From Paenibacillus cellulosilyticus (GTDB lineage Bacteria; Bacillota; Bacilli; Paenibacillales; Paenibacillaceae): DNA of 64,000 bases. The position numbers and the translations under genes are program-made. The stretch covers positions 23,836 through 87,835 of the forward strand of contig NZ_QGTQ01000016.1 of NCBI RefSeq assembly GCF_003182255.1, written 5' to 3'. The notes beneath the pieces are model-generated. The model was not told the DNA's origin and did no database searches. It saw only the letters and a program-made list of their open reading frames with translations. Below, one piece after another: positions 8,003-17,264 of this stretch. Position 1 is the first letter of the stretch. Each line of letters starts with the position of its first letter.

Positions 8003-9151
8003 CTATATACTCACCAAGCCGCGCACCGACTTGAACGTGCCGACGATCTCGTCGAGATGCTCTAATTTGTGCTGATAATCCTGCCGGAATTGCTCGACTG
8101 ATCGGTCCGTATTGTCCGTCTTAGAGACCCATGCGACGATGAAGTAGTATTTGTCCTCATCACCGGTCACTGTAACGTTATAAGCTTGCCGCTCGCCATC
8201 GGAACGGCCATTCATCGTGAATCGATATGCAGGATGACCGTTCAAGCTGATCGCCTCGGACTGTCCGCCATCCAGCTCGGCTTCTATCGCTTCCGGAAGC
8301 CAATCCAAGATGATCTCATGGTACTCCTCAAGCGTCACCCATCCATCGAGCGTATATTCATCATCCGAACCAACAATGACGGACTCGTCCGATAGAAAAT
8401 TGCTAATATACAATTCTCCGTCAGTGTCCTCAGCATCCCAGCTCGAAGGCGCCTGCAATTGGTATTGCCCGTCCGCAGTCTCGAAAGTTTGCGGCGAAGC
8501 CGCCAGCTTCACCATTCCACTAATACTGATCGGAATGCACATGACGGCTGTAACGGACAACACGATTAATAGGGCGCGCATCGCAGCAAGCCGACCTCTA
8601 TCCAACGGCTTCGCATCCCGCGCTCGTAGGACGAAGGTGCCCGCGGCCATGTCGCCCAGTCGCTGCTTTTTGCGCGTAACAAGAATGAGAATGACAGAAA
8701 CGATGCCGCACAGCATCAGGATGCTCGACTCAAACGTTTTAATCACGCTCCGGAGGAGCGCCCTTCCGAATCCTGGCGCCGAACGATCCATCTTGACGAC
8801 TCGAATTTGCAGCGCCCATTTGCCGACGGTTGAACCGAAGAATGCCTCCAGCAACACAAAATACCCATATACAACCCCGATAGCCAAGCCGATTAACAGC
8901 AGCGATGCTGGGTTCCACTCCTCATTTGTCAGTTGGGGAACCGTATACAGCATGAACACCCCCATCAACAAGGCGGCCACGATCAAATTATCGATAACGA
9001 TTGCGCCGAGCCGCCTGGCGAATATCGACTCGCTGTATCTCGAAACGATGCTCTCCGCATCAGGTTCATCGCCTGCTACGTTCCACCGTTCAACGTCATC
9101 CACAGGTGTAAATGCAAACTCCTTCTCTGTTCGTTCTGGTATATGCTCCAC
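8003..9151 (-). CDS. RDD-family membrane protein with extracytoplasmic C-terminal domain
   Basis: This 382-residue membrane protein has an RDD domain at about residues 40-180: the Arg-bearing first helix (FARRLGAIVIDNLIV) and later helices with FGSTVGKWALQIRVV and KKQRLGDMAAGTFV. A fourth helix lies near 195-215, then a soluble domain of about 150 residues starting ETADGQYQLQAPSSW, which resembles the PsbP-like or photosystem-fold tails found after RDD domains. The start is a GTG with AAAGGA 9 nt upstream. RDD proteins have been linked to ion transport and stress tolerance, but no activity is assigned here. It is divergent from the sugar-binding protein gene at 9328. Confidence 0.85.
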   Translation of the reverse strand: MEHIPERTEKEFAFTPVDDVERWNVAGDEPDAESIVSRYSESIFARRLGAIVIDNLIVAALLMGVFMLYTVPQLTNEEWNPASLLLIGLAIGVVYGYFVLLEAFFGSTVGKWALQIRVVKMDRSAPGFGRALLRSVIKTFESSILMLCGIVSVILILVTRKKQRLGDMAAGTFVLRARDAKPLDRGRLAAMRALLIVLSVTAVMCIPISISGMVKLAASPQTFETADGQYQLQAPSSWDAEDTDGELYISNFLSDESVIVGSDDEYTLDGWVTLEEYHEIILDWLPEAIEAELDGGQSEAISLNGHPAYRFTMNGRSDGERQAYNVTVTGDEDKYYFIVAWVSKTDNTDRSVEQFRQDYQHKLEHLDEIVGTFKSVRGLVSI

Positions 9152-9254
9152 GTCCCATATCCTTTCTCCTAGTTGTCCTACCTTGATCGTAGCACAAAAC
9201 CCAAATAGTGACTACATTGTCATCAACATCCGGACATTTGAGATGCCTATATTC

Positions 9255-9271
9255 TTACACAGCTTGTGTAA
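9255..9271. promoter_or_regulatory. Candidate operator TTACACA-GCT-TGTGTAA
   Basis: A perfect 7-bp inverted repeat with a 3-bp spacer lies in the divergent gap, 57 bp before the ATG of the binding-protein gene. The factor is unknown. Confidence 0.4.
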
Positions 9272-9327
9272 TGGTTTCCTACGATTTGACGCACGCTATG
9301 GGGAGCGCCATCATCGAAGGAGTCCTT

Positions 9328-10407
9328 ATGTCTACACGACAAACAACGCTGCTGTCCCTTCTATTGCTTGCCTTATTCGCTGCCCTCTTGGTTCTGTTCT
9401 TCACCTCGGTCTTCCAAGTTCAGCGGCTGGCGCAATCCCTTGTCATTTCACCATCTGCCGAGCAAGTGCAGCAGCCGCGGGTCGTCCTAATCGCCCAAGA
9501 AACGGACAATCCGTTCTGGCTTGAGATCAAGCAAGGCGCCCAGGCCGCAGCGGAGACATTCGAGCTATCTCTCTCCTATATCGGACCAAGCCGGATTAAT
9601 CCTGAAGAACAACTGCGGCTGCTTGCCAAAATGATTACATCGAAGCCTTACGCCATCATCGTGCAAGGGCTCAACGATCCGAACTACCGCGCGCTGATCG
9701 ACGAAGCGCATGACCTTGGCATCACCGTCGTAACGATGGATGCCGATGAGCAGGGCAGCAAGCGGCTTGCTTATGTTGGCAGCGACAACCGCAAGGCCGG
9801 CCGGCAGCTCGGCGAGCAGGTCGCGGCTGCAACTGGCGGCAGCGGGCAGATCGGCGTGCTCATGGGCAGCAGCGCCGTTAACCAGAAGCTGCGGTTGCAA
9901 GGCTTCAAGGATGCGATAGCGCAATACCCGCAGCTTCGCATCGTCGACGCTCGCACGACGAGCAATTCCCGGCTGCGTGCTGTTGAGCAGACGACCGAGC
10001 TCATCCAGCAGCATCCCGCGATCAACGCGATCGTTGGTTTCAGCGCACTCGATGGCCCAGGTATGGCGGAGGCGGTTCGACGTCTGGAGGCGGCATCAAC
10101 AGCTGGCGGAGACAACGAAGCACTTAGAACTGCTGCGAATGAAGCTGCTCCGATTAAGACTGCATCATCCGCAGCAGCGATCAAGTATCCTGCTCTCTAC
10201 GCGTTCGATCTGCTGCCAGGTACACGCGAGGCGATCACACAATGTCTTGTCTCTGCCACAATTGTGCAAAAGCCTTACGAGATGGGGTATGAAGCGGTAA
10301 AGCTGCTCCGGGAACTGACGTCTGCGGGTCAGGAGCTGGCGAACATTCTAACTGAAACGACCGTTATGACGAGACAAAAGCTCGGTCTGCAAGGCGGCTG
10401 CCCATGA
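9328..10407 (+). CDS. Membrane-anchored periplasmic-type sugar-binding protein (sensor partner)
   Basis: This is a 359-residue RbsB/XylF-like binding protein (Peripla_BP_4 type). The start is the ATG at 9328 with GAAGGAG upstream; an in-frame ATG at 9208 has no ribosome site. An uncleaved-looking N-terminal helix (about residues 6-28, LLSLLLLALFAALLVLFFTS) has no lipobox Cys, so the protein is probably membrane-tethered. The ligand-binding fold begins at PRVVLIAQETDNPFWLEIKQGA and includes IIVQGLND and GSDNRKAGRQLGEQVA. No permease or ATPase is nearby. The stop overlaps the start of a sensor kinase by 4 bp (ATGA). The arrangement resembles the clostridial XylFII-LytS-YesN xylose sensor, so a sensory role is more likely than transport. 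Confidence 0.85.
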   Translation: MSTRQTTLLSLLLLALFAALLVLFFTSVFQVQRLAQSLVISPSAEQVQQPRVVLIAQETDNPFWLEIKQGAQAAAETFELSLSYIGPSRINPEEQLRLLAKMITSKPYAIIVQGLNDPNYRALIDEAHDLGITVVTMDADEQGSKRLAYVGSDNRKAGRQLGEQVAAATGGSGQIGVLMGSSAVNQKLRLQGFKDAIAQYPQLRIVDARTTSNSRLRAVEQTTELIQQHPAINAIVGFSALDGPGMAEAVRRLEAASTAGGDNEALRTAANEAAPIKTASSAAAIKYPALYAFDLLPGTREAITQCLVSATIVQKPYEMGYEAVKLLRELTSAGQELANILTETTVMTRQKLGLQGGCP

Positions 10408-11867
10408 CGATCCGTACCAAGCTGCTGCTGTTCATTCCGCTGCTCGTCCTGCTCGTCGGATCGATTACGCTCCTGCTATTCCGCAGCACAAACGTCGTGC
10501 AGCGAAGCTACGACCAAATGATGGAACGGCTGCTGCTGTACAAACAGGCTGCACAAACATCGAACCAGTTGCTGCAATCACTCTACAGCAATCGAGATGA
10601 CCCGACCGATGTATCTGCGGCTCAGCTGCTCCAGCTGAAGATCGAGCTTAACAGGCTGCAAGCCCAACTGCTGGGAAATGGCTTCAGCCTATCGACCGCC
10701 TCCGAATCGATCGGCTACGCTCAAATGCTCGGTACGCTGCTCGACCAAACGCAGGCTGCACTTGCCTCCACTACGCCTGCAGAAGCGCTTGCGCTATACG
10801 AAAAAGCAGAAGATACGGCTGGTTTCATTTACGAGCAAGGCAGCCAGCTGATCGATATGGAGCTGGAAGCGGATCAGCCGGTCTTCCACCGTATCCAGCA
10901 GGAAAATGTCCAGCTCCTTCGTCTCGGCGCAGCTGTCCTCATCGTCGAAACCGTGCTCGCCGCCCTGCTCGCGCTCTGGATCTCGCGCAGCATCACCCGC
11001 CCCATCGGCATGCTCGTCGAATCGGCGGGGCGCATCGCCCGCGGCGAACTTGAGGCCGAGCCGCCCCAGCTTGCCCGCCGGGATGAGCTCGGCATGATGG
11101 CCGAGGCTTTCAGCGGCATGCTGGGCGGGCTGCGCGAAATCGCACGGCTCGAGCGCGAACAAAGCGAGCAGCAGCGGCTGCTCGGCGAATTGGAGCTGCG
11201 CTCGCTGCAGAGCCAGATTCGGCCGCATTTTCTATTCAACTCGCTTAATGCACTAGCCAAGCTGGCTTTAATCGAAGGGGCCGAGCGGACAAGCGATCTC
11301 ATCGTGTCGATGTCTTCCCTGCTTCGCTACAACCTGCAAAGCCTGGACCGCCCCGTCACCCTGCGTGAGGAGCTGGCTCATGTCGATGCCTACATGACCA
11401 TTCAGCAGGCACGGTTCCGCGAGCGAATCACCTTCGAGCGTCATATCGACGAACGAGCGCTCAATACGATGCTGCCGCCGCTTACGCTGCAGCCCATCGT
11501 CGAGAACGCCTTCGTTCATGGCGTTGAGGAGCTGGAGCGAGGCGCTGTCATCTCACTGTCCATCGAGGTCATACCAGATGACCAAGCTGTTCGAATTACC
11601 GTAGCCGACAACGGCAAAGGGATGGCCGAGCAGGTGCGTCGTCGGCTGCTGCAAGCCACATCCGACGATATTCATAATGCTGCTGCGAGCAGCAGCCCCC
11701 CGCCTTCGAATACAAAAGCTTCACAGTCCGCTGGACTTGGCATGCGCAACGTGTTCCGCAGGCTGGAGCTGTTTTTCGGTGAACGTGAATTGATCGCAAT
11801 CGATAGCGCACCAGGACAAGGCACGCGCCTCACCATTACGCTGCCTGCGGTTAGTAAACCACATTAA
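10404..11867 (+). CDS. LytS/YesM-type sensor histidine kinase
   Basis: This 487-residue membrane kinase overlaps the binding-protein gene by 4 bp. It has a transmembrane helix at about 5-25, a short extracellular helical segment of about 140 residues, a second helix near 170-195 (LIVETVLAALLALWISRS), HAMP (about 195-250), a His_kinase domain with IRPHFLFNSLNAL near 272-285, and an ATPase domain (LQPIVENAFVHG, VADNGKGM, GLGMRNVFRRLE). The extracellular part is too small and helical to bind sugar alone, in keeping with signal input from the tethered binding protein. The cognate regulator follows. Confidence 0.92.
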   Translation: MTIRTKLLLFIPLLVLLVGSITLLLFRSTNVVQRSYDQMMERLLLYKQAAQTSNQLLQSLYSNRDDPTDVSAAQLLQLKIELNRLQAQLLGNGFSLSTASESIGYAQMLGTLLDQTQAALASTTPAEALALYEKAEDTAGFIYEQGSQLIDMELEADQPVFHRIQQENVQLLRLGAAVLIVETVLAALLALWISRSITRPIGMLVESAGRIARGELEAEPPQLARRDELGMMAEAFSGMLGGLREIARLEREQSEQQRLLGELELRSLQSQIRPHFLFNSLNALAKLALIEGAERTSDLIVSMSSLLRYNLQSLDRPVTLREELAHVDAYMTIQQARFRERITFERHIDERALNTMLPPLTLQPIVENAFVHGVEELERGAVISLSIEVIPDDQAVRITVADNGKGMAEQVRRRLLQATSDDIHNAAASSSPPPSNTKASQSAGLGMRNVFRRLELFFGERELIAIDSAPGQGTRLTITLPAVSKPH

Positions 11868-11923
11868 TTCGAGTCGTGAACAATAATGCGGAGACTTGCA
11901 TCCGAATGCCTTGTTGATGCTTA

Positions 11924-13372
11924 ATGAAGTTTATGACTTATGCGGCTAACGCAAGCAAGAAAGGAGGAACTGCCGTTATTTACCGACTATTAATTGCCGA
12001 TGACGAGGCACTTGAACGGGAAGGGCTGGAGTGGATTGTTCGGCGTGCAATGCCGGATGCGTTCCAGATGATTTTTGCCGAAAATGGCCGTCGGGCGCTG
12101 GAGCTGGCCGAGGAGCACCGCCCCCATATCATCTTCATGGACATCCATATGCCCGGCATTCAAGGCCTTGATGCGCTTCGGCAAATTCGGGACCGGATGC
12201 CCGATACGAAGCTGGTGCTCGTTACGGCTTATGATTATTTCGCCTATGCGCAAGAAGCGATAGCGATTGGCGTGAAGGAATATATCGTGAAGCCTGCCAG
12301 CCGCGAGCAGATCACTTCGCTGCTGCAGAAGCTCGTCCAAGAGCTGGACAACGAGAAGCAGGCGCGCAGCGAACGGCTGCAGCTGATCGACCGGTTATTC
12401 GAGCTGGAGCCCATTATGGAGAATGAGCTGGCGCTCATGTTTATGGTCGACCAGGTGATCGGCGCCGAGGCGGAGCAGCTCGCGGAATGGATTCGTTTCC
12501 CGCTCGAAGGCGGCTTCGCCGTTGTCGCGGCGTGGCCGGAGCTGCCGCCTGAGTCAAAGGATCGGCGCGCCTTGTTCGAGGAAGTGCGAGCATTCGCCAA
12601 ATCGCTTGGCCAATGCTTGGTCAGCTCGATCATCGACCGCCATATGGCGCTGTTCTTCCCGACTCCGAAGGAGAGCACAGCATCGGCCCCGAATGCCGGC
12701 ACGATCGGTCAGCGGCTCGCCCAATGGACAGCCGATCGGCTCGGCCAGCCCGCTTCAATCGGCGTTGGCGTGCAGCACGCCGGCGTTGAAGGGCTCCGCC
12801 GCTCCTACGTGGAGGCGGTATTCGCGTCCTCCTGCTGCGGCAGCGGCGGCGGACTGTGCCTGTTCGCCGAGTTGCAGCGCAGCGGACCTGGCGGCAGCGC
12901 CGCCCCTGCTGCGATGAACAGCAGCGGCGGCATGAACGCGGACTTGGCGGAAGGCTCTGCCGTCAGCGCGGACGAGGCGACGAACGCCTACGTCATGTCC
13001 GCCCTGCGGCGCAGCCGCGAAATGCGCGAGCACCAGACGATCTCGGCGCTGGATCGCGCCAGACGCTACATCGAATCGCGCTTCACGGAGGAGCTGTCGC
13101 TGGAAGAGGTGGCGGACCACGTGCACCTGAACTCTTTTTACCTAAGCAAAGTATTCAAGCAATATGTCGGTGAGACGTTCATCGACTACCTTACCTCGCT
13201 GCGCATTAAGCGGGCGAAGCAGCTGATTGAGGACGATGCGCTCAGCCTGAAGGAGATATGCTTCGAGGTGGGATATAAAGACCCGAACTACTTCAGCCGA
13301 GTGTTCAAGAAGGTCACGGGAGTCACCCCATCGGACTATCGGGCGAGCGGCTCGAAGGGCAGCGATTCGTGA
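11924..13372 (+). CDS. YesN-type response regulator with AraC-family DNA-binding domain
   Basis: This regulator pairs with the kinase at 10404. It has a receiver domain (IYRLLIADDEALEREG; phospho-Asp in FMDIHMPGIQG; Lys in VKPAS), a middle region of about 230 residues and a C-terminal AraC helix-turn-helix (VADHVHLNSFYLSKVFKQYVG; GYKDPNYFSRVFKKVTG). The start is uncertain. The ATGs at 11924 and 11933 have no ribosome site, whereas a perfect AAAGGAGG (11960-11967) sits just before the receiver domain. No ATG, GTG or TTG follows it at the right distance; an in-frame GTT (11975) and ATT (11978) do. Translation may begin at ATT, giving 464 residues, or at the upstream ATG, giving 482. Its likely target is the sugar porter gene downstream. 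Confidence 0.9.
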   Translation: MKFMTYAANASKKGGTAVIYRLLIADDEALEREGLEWIVRRAMPDAFQMIFAENGRRALELAEEHRPHIIFMDIHMPGIQGLDALRQIRDRMPDTKLVLVTAYDYFAYAQEAIAIGVKEYIVKPASREQITSLLQKLVQELDNEKQARSERLQLIDRLFELEPIMENELALMFMVDQVIGAEAEQLAEWIRFPLEGGFAVVAAWPELPPESKDRRALFEEVRAFAKSLGQCLVSSIIDRHMALFFPTPKESTASAPNAGTIGQRLAQWTADRLGQPASIGVGVQHAGVEGLRRSYVEAVFASSCCGSGGGLCLFAELQRSGPGGSAAPAAMNSSGGMNADLAEGSAVSADEATNAYVMSALRRSREMREHQTISALDRARRYIESRFTEELSLEEVADHVHLNSFYLSKVFKQYVGETFIDYLTSLRIKRAKQLIEDDALSLKEICFEVGYKDPNYFSRVFKKVTGVTPSDYRASGSKGSDS

Positions 13373-13530
13373 CAGCGGATGCGTGGGAAGAGGACATTTT
13401 TGTGCTGGCAGGACAAAATAGTGATAGCGCTCGGAATCGTTAGCCAATAACCGATCGGACGATTCGAAATGTGCGGCAACCTAACAATATAGTGCTGTTC
13501 ATCGTTCCCTTCGCGCGGCCATCCCGGTGC

Positions 13531-13536
13531 TATAAT
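13531..13536 (+). promoter_or_regulatory. -10 box of the sugar porter gene
   Basis: TATAAT lies 64 bp before the first ATG. There is no recognisable -35 (CCTTCG at the expected place), as expected of an activator-dependent promoter. Confidence 0.5.
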
Positions 13537-13599
13537 GAGTGACGCCGCCCCCCTAGCTTCTTATACAGGCGGTTCATTCATTATTCAAAGAGAAGGAGC

Positions 13600-15024
13600 A
13601 TGAACCCTATGGCTGCCCCTATAACTGCAACTCAATCGCAGCACAACCATATCGCTGAAGACAGCGGAATCAACATGAAGTTCGTCACGCTCACATCGAT
13701 TATCGCCGCGCTCGGCGGACTATTGTTCGGCTTCGATACAGCCGTCGTCTCCGGTGCGGTTGGCTTTATGCAGGATCACTTCAGCTTGAGCGAAGTACAG
13801 GTCGGCTGGGCCGTGTCCAGCTTGATCGTCGGCTGTATTGTCGGCGCTGGCGCATCCGGCATCATAAGTGACCGTTATGGCCGCAAAAAAGTGCTGATCG
13901 CTGCTGCGCTGCTGTTCATCATCGGTTCAATCGGCTCGGCGCTGCCGAGTACGTTTACGGGTTATGTTATTTTTCGCATGATTGGCGGTCTCGGCATCGG
14001 TATTACGTCCACCCTCTGTCCGCTGTACAATGCAGAGATCGCGCCGACGCGCTACCGCGGACGTCTTGTCGCCTTCAACCAGCTTGCAACGGTAACAGGT
14101 ATCTTCCTGACGTACTTCGTTAATAATGCCTTCGCTTCGATGGGCGACGATGCTTGGGACGTCTCGACCGCTTGGCGCTGGATGCTCGGTGTTGGCGCTG
14201 TTCCTGGCGCGATCTTCATGGTGCTGCTGTTCCTCGTACCGGAAAGCCCGCGCTGGCTCATTAAGCAGGGCCGTGCGGAGCAGGCGCTCGATATTCTGGT
14301 TAAAATCCATGGTGAGAGCGGCGCCCGTCAAGAAGTGCTCGACATCAAGGAATCGTTCAAGCAGGAAACCCGCGGCTCGCTGCGCCAGCTGTTCAAGCCA
14401 GGCCTTCGTACCGCACTCATCGTTGGCGTTGTTATCGCTGTATTGCAGCAAGTAACGGGTATTAACGCGGTGCTGTACTACGCGCCGGAGATTCTGAAAG
14501 AAACAGGTGCAGGCACAAACGCCGCGCTCGTCCAAACGATTCTTGTCGGTCTGATCAACGTTGTATTCACGATTATCGCAATCCGTCTCATCGACCGGGT
14601 TGGCCGCAAAGCGCTGCTGCTGATCGGCTCCGGACTGATGACGCTGTGCTTGCTGTTTATCGGATTTGCTTTCCATACCGGACATACGTCAGGTGTACTC
14701 GTGCTCATTCTGCTGCTCGTCTACGTAGCCGCGTTCGCGATTTCGCTTGGACCTGTCGTCTGGGTGCTGCTCGCGGAGATATTCCCGAATCACATTCGCG
14801 GTCGCGCAACGGCAATCGCATCGATGGCGCTGTGGGCAGCCGACTATGTCGTCTCGCAGACGTTCCCGCCGATGCTGAAATCGGTCGGCGCCGCATCAAC
14901 GTTCTGGATTTATGCGGTAATGGGTCTCATCACGGTCGTCTTCACATGGCGTATGATTCCTGAGACAAAAGGCAAATCGCTCGAGGAAATCGAGACGATG
15001 TGGAAATCTGGCGTTAACCACTAA
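13600..15024 (+). CDS. MFS sugar:H+ symporter (XylE/AraE/YwtG family)
   Basis: This 474-residue, twelve-helix major facilitator of the sugar-porter family imports a monosaccharide with protons. Signatures: GGLLFGFDTAVVSGA in helix 1, DRYGRKK between helices 2 and 3, PESPRWLIKQGR after helix 6, QQVTGINAVLYYAP in helix 7, DRVGRKALL between helices 8 and 9, and PETKGKSLEEIE at the C-terminal end. Two in-frame ATGs occur, at 13600 and 13609; AGAAGGAG is better spaced for the second (MAAPITATQ). The gene follows the sugar-sensing three-gene cluster after a 227-bp gap that holds its own promoter, so its sugar is probably the one sensed by that system. Pentose or hexose cannot be distinguished. Confidence 0.93.
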   Translation: MNPMAAPITATQSQHNHIAEDSGINMKFVTLTSIIAALGGLLFGFDTAVVSGAVGFMQDHFSLSEVQVGWAVSSLIVGCIVGAGASGIISDRYGRKKVLIAAALLFIIGSIGSALPSTFTGYVIFRMIGGLGIGITSTLCPLYNAEIAPTRYRGRLVAFNQLATVTGIFLTYFVNNAFASMGDDAWDVSTAWRWMLGVGAVPGAIFMVLLFLVPESPRWLIKQGRAEQALDILVKIHGESGARQEVLDIKESFKQETRGSLRQLFKPGLRTALIVGVVIAVLQQVTGINAVLYYAPEILKETGAGTNAALVQTILVGLINVVFTIIAIRLIDRVGRKALLLIGSGLMTLCLLFIGFAFHTGHTSGVLVLILLLVYVAAFAISLGPVVWVLLAEIFPNHIRGRATAIASMALWAADYVVSQTFPPMLKSVGAASTFWIYAVMGLITVVFTWRMIPETKGKSLEEIETMWKSGVNH

Positions 15025-15042
15025 ACGGTTCCTATATATACA

Positions 15043-15088
15043 AAGCGGTCAACCTCTCCCCTTGCGGGATTGGATTGACCGCTTTTTT
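15043..15088 (+). terminator. Terminator of the sugar porter gene
   Basis: AAAGCGGTCAA pairs with TTGACCGCTTT and is followed by a T-run. It lies 18 bp past the stop and may also slow transcription from the facing adenylyltransferase gene. Confidence 0.9.
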
Positions 15089-15108
15089 GCGCTTGCTAGT
15101 AACGTCCA

Positions 15109-15714
15109 TCATGGTTCAAAACTTGCCGCTTCCGCTTCCGCCTCAGCCCGCTCCCGATAATACTCGATCTCGAGCAGCGCGCAGCGGACGGTCTCGAATT
15201 CATCATGCAGCGCAGGGTTCGTGTACACCTGCCAGTATCCTTCTTCACCCGCGATGACGGCTTCCCGCAGCAGCGTGGCGCTGATTGGAATGTCCGCACG
15301 CGGAACGGCCAGCTGATGAATGCCCGCTATCGCATCCTCTGGAAACCACTGCCCCCGTTCCTCATCGTCGCCGGCGATCATCAGGTCAAGCGGATGGAAA
15401 CCACGGTCAATGCCGTATTGCTTCGCAGCGCCCAGCAAATACATTCCCCACGCAGTGCTGTGGTCGCCCTCATGCGAGTAATCCGTGAGCGGAGCCAGCT
15501 CGATCCGATTGCCGTACACTTTGCGCAGCAGACGTGCACGGAGCTCGATATCCAGCGGATTGCGTACCGTCCCTCGCAGCTGTGCGGAGCCGACCAGCAC
15601 CAGCACTTTGTCACACACATCCAGCGCCGCATCTATCATTCGTTCGTGACCGATATGCAGCGGTTGGAATCGTCCTAGAATAAAACCATACCGATAAGGC
15701 TTGCTCGTCGGCAT
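15109..15714 (-). CDS. nadM: Nicotinamide-nucleotide adenylyltransferase, NadM type
   Basis: This 201-residue cytoplasmic nucleotidyltransferase joins NMN and ATP to make NAD. The family motif GRFQPLHIGH is at residue 14-23 (phosphate-binding His pair), with RNPLDIELRARLL, DWxP-like WFPEDAI and the C-terminal ISATLLREA, equivalent to the ISxTxxR ATP-binding motif. AGGAGG lies 7 nt before the ATG. Together with the phosphoribosyltransferase at 15822 it gives a two-step nicotinamide to NMN to NAD route. A half-site resembling the operator at 17265 lies upstream, so the gene is probably under the Nudix-type regulator at 17308. The NadM type is more typical of archaea and some bacteria than NadD. 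Confidence 0.88.
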   Translation of the reverse strand: MPTSKPYRYGFILGRFQPLHIGHERMIDAALDVCDKVLVLVGSAQLRGTVRNPLDIELRARLLRKVYGNRIELAPLTDYSHEGDHSTAWGMYLLGAAKQYGIDRGFHPLDLMIAGDDEERGQWFPEDAIAGIHQLAVPRADIPISATLLREAVIAGEEGYWQVYTNPALHDEFETVRCALLEIEYYRERAEAEAEAASFEP

Positions 15715-15745
15715 CGGCAGCGCCTCCTGTTCATGAACATAAGCT

Positions 15746-15760
15746 TATAGACTATCAATA
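15746..15760 (-). promoter_or_regulatory. Operator-like site upstream of nadM
   Basis: The minus strand reads TATTGATAGTCTATA, matching TATTGATAGTC of the site at 17265-17281 but with a degenerate second half (ATAGTCTAT core). It is a candidate site for the same regulator. Confidence 0.45.
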
Positions 15761-15821
15761 ATAATTACGTCTTCAAAAAAAGTGTTGCTTCGTGATCAAA
15801 AGCGGACTATTTGAACATCCT

Positions 15822-17225
15822 CTATAGATACTGTTCCGCAAGCGCAGCGATTTTCCTCTCAATGGCAGCCGATAATTTGATCGCTTGCTGCTGTGGATTT
15901 TGCACCCGAATCCGATCGCGTACTTCGTTCCAAAATGCTGCCCCAGCAACCATCATATGCGGTTTGCCCGTTCCGTCGTGCTTGTAGATTGTTTCGTATA
16001 CTTCCTCGCCGTTCGTCTCTTCACCCTCATGGGCGATCGCTGTCAGCTCGCCTTCCACTCGAACTAGCCGCACGCGGCCCGGAATGCTCCGCTTGATTGC
16101 TGCCATCGCGAACTTCATCCGATCCTTGCCGTTGCTGTACGCCGTCTTCATCGCCCATCCATACGTATCGCGGTCGATATGATTGTAGAAGCCCGATCCC
16201 ACGCCATATGCGACGAACGCCAGCGGCACGCCTTCTGCCTCCAGTCTTGCATCGTACCGCTTCACCTGCTCGAAGTTCATCCCTTCGCCGATAATAACGC
16301 CAACTGCATCAAGCAGATCATTCGCCTGAGCGACCCGGTAAATCGCAATCGCCTGCTCCAGCACATCGCCGCTGTCCGGACGCATCACAATCCGTACGCC
16401 CCGCTGACGTGCACGACGGCCAAGCTCCGGCAAATACAGCTCAATCACGCGGTTCGCATCATACGTATCGATGACGAGTGCAACGATCTTCTCGCCTGCA
16501 TCCGCCGTCGAGTCGATTGCATGCATGAAGCATGCCAGCTCATCGTCATACTGCTGCGTCACCTTATGCGCCAACGCCGCGATGCTGCCGATCACAGCCT
16601 GAGGCGTATGATGCGTCGTGTGAAAATCGTCCGTTCCCTGCAGCGATAGATTCCACGCCGTTCCCGCCCAGTACGCATCCTCCAAGCCCCGATGTCCGCG
16701 GAATCCGAAGCTGTGAATGCGCCACAGGAAACCATCGTCTGCGCCATGCTCCGCCTGCTTCGCCTCCAAGTAACGGCGCATGTGGAACGCCTCCGTCGCG
16801 CATCCGCTTGGGAAGTACGCATGCATGAACATGCCTTCCCACCACGTCACCAGCTCACCGAAGCCTTCAACTGTATTGTACACTTGGGCAAAAGGCGTAC
16901 CCGCCGGGCACCAAGTACCTTCCGGTACCGACTCCACCGCGATCGGCGCATAGCCGTTGCATTCGCTCACCACTCGGCGGAACAGCTCCGATGGAAAAGC
17001 CAGACCTTGCATTGCCGCGCAGCGCTCGGCTTCTACGACATGCGCCTCCGTGATCTGGATCGACAGCAGTTCCGTTACGGTCTCGCGGAAGCCATACAGA
17101 ATCATTCCTTCCTTGCGGTTGTACAGATGGCTCACTTCCCAGTCCATATTGCATTTGAGCCGAGCATGCGACAGATTATAGCTGTCCGTCAGAAGCAGTG
17201 GATTATTGCGAAGTGTATTCAACAT
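15822..17225 (-). CDS. Nicotinate/nicotinamide phosphoribosyltransferase (NAMPT-like)
   Basis: This 467-residue enzyme transfers phosphoribose from PRPP to the pyridine base. The start is the ATG at 17225, with TTGGAGG 8 nt upstream; an in-frame ATG at 17240 lies upstream of that ribosome site and is rejected. Seen: LLTDSYNLSHARLKCNM at the N-terminus, HSFGFRGHRGLEDAYWAG, LQGTDDFHTTHHTP, VIDTYDANRVIE, MRPDSGDVLEQA (PRPP/phosphate site) and GEGMNFEQVKR. The RPDSGD and G-(D/E)-G-(I/M)-N pattern and the length favour a nicotinamide-type enzyme over classic PncB. That fits the NMN adenylyltransferase next door, which uses NMN. Substrate preference remains inference. Operator-like DNA lies 40 bp upstream. 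Confidence 0.85.
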   Translation of the reverse strand: MLNTLRNNPLLLTDSYNLSHARLKCNMDWEVSHLYNRKEGMILYGFRETVTELLSIQITEAHVVEAERCAAMQGLAFPSELFRRVVSECNGYAPIAVESVPEGTWCPAGTPFAQVYNTVEGFGELVTWWEGMFMHAYFPSGCATEAFHMRRYLEAKQAEHGADDGFLWRIHSFGFRGHRGLEDAYWAGTAWNLSLQGTDDFHTTHHTPQAVIGSIAALAHKVTQQYDDELACFMHAIDSTADAGEKIVALVIDTYDANRVIELYLPELGRRARQRGVRIVMRPDSGDVLEQAIAIYRVAQANDLLDAVGVIIGEGMNFEQVKRYDARLEAEGVPLAFVAYGVGSGFYNHIDRDTYGWAMKTAYSNGKDRMKFAMAAIKRSIPGRVRLVRVEGELTAIAHEGEETNGEEVYETIYKHDGTGKPHMMVAGAAFWNEVRDRIRVQNPQQQAIKLSAAIERKIAALAEQYL

Positions 17226-17264
17226 AGTAATGACCTCCAATGAATGTTTAAGATTATATTATTG

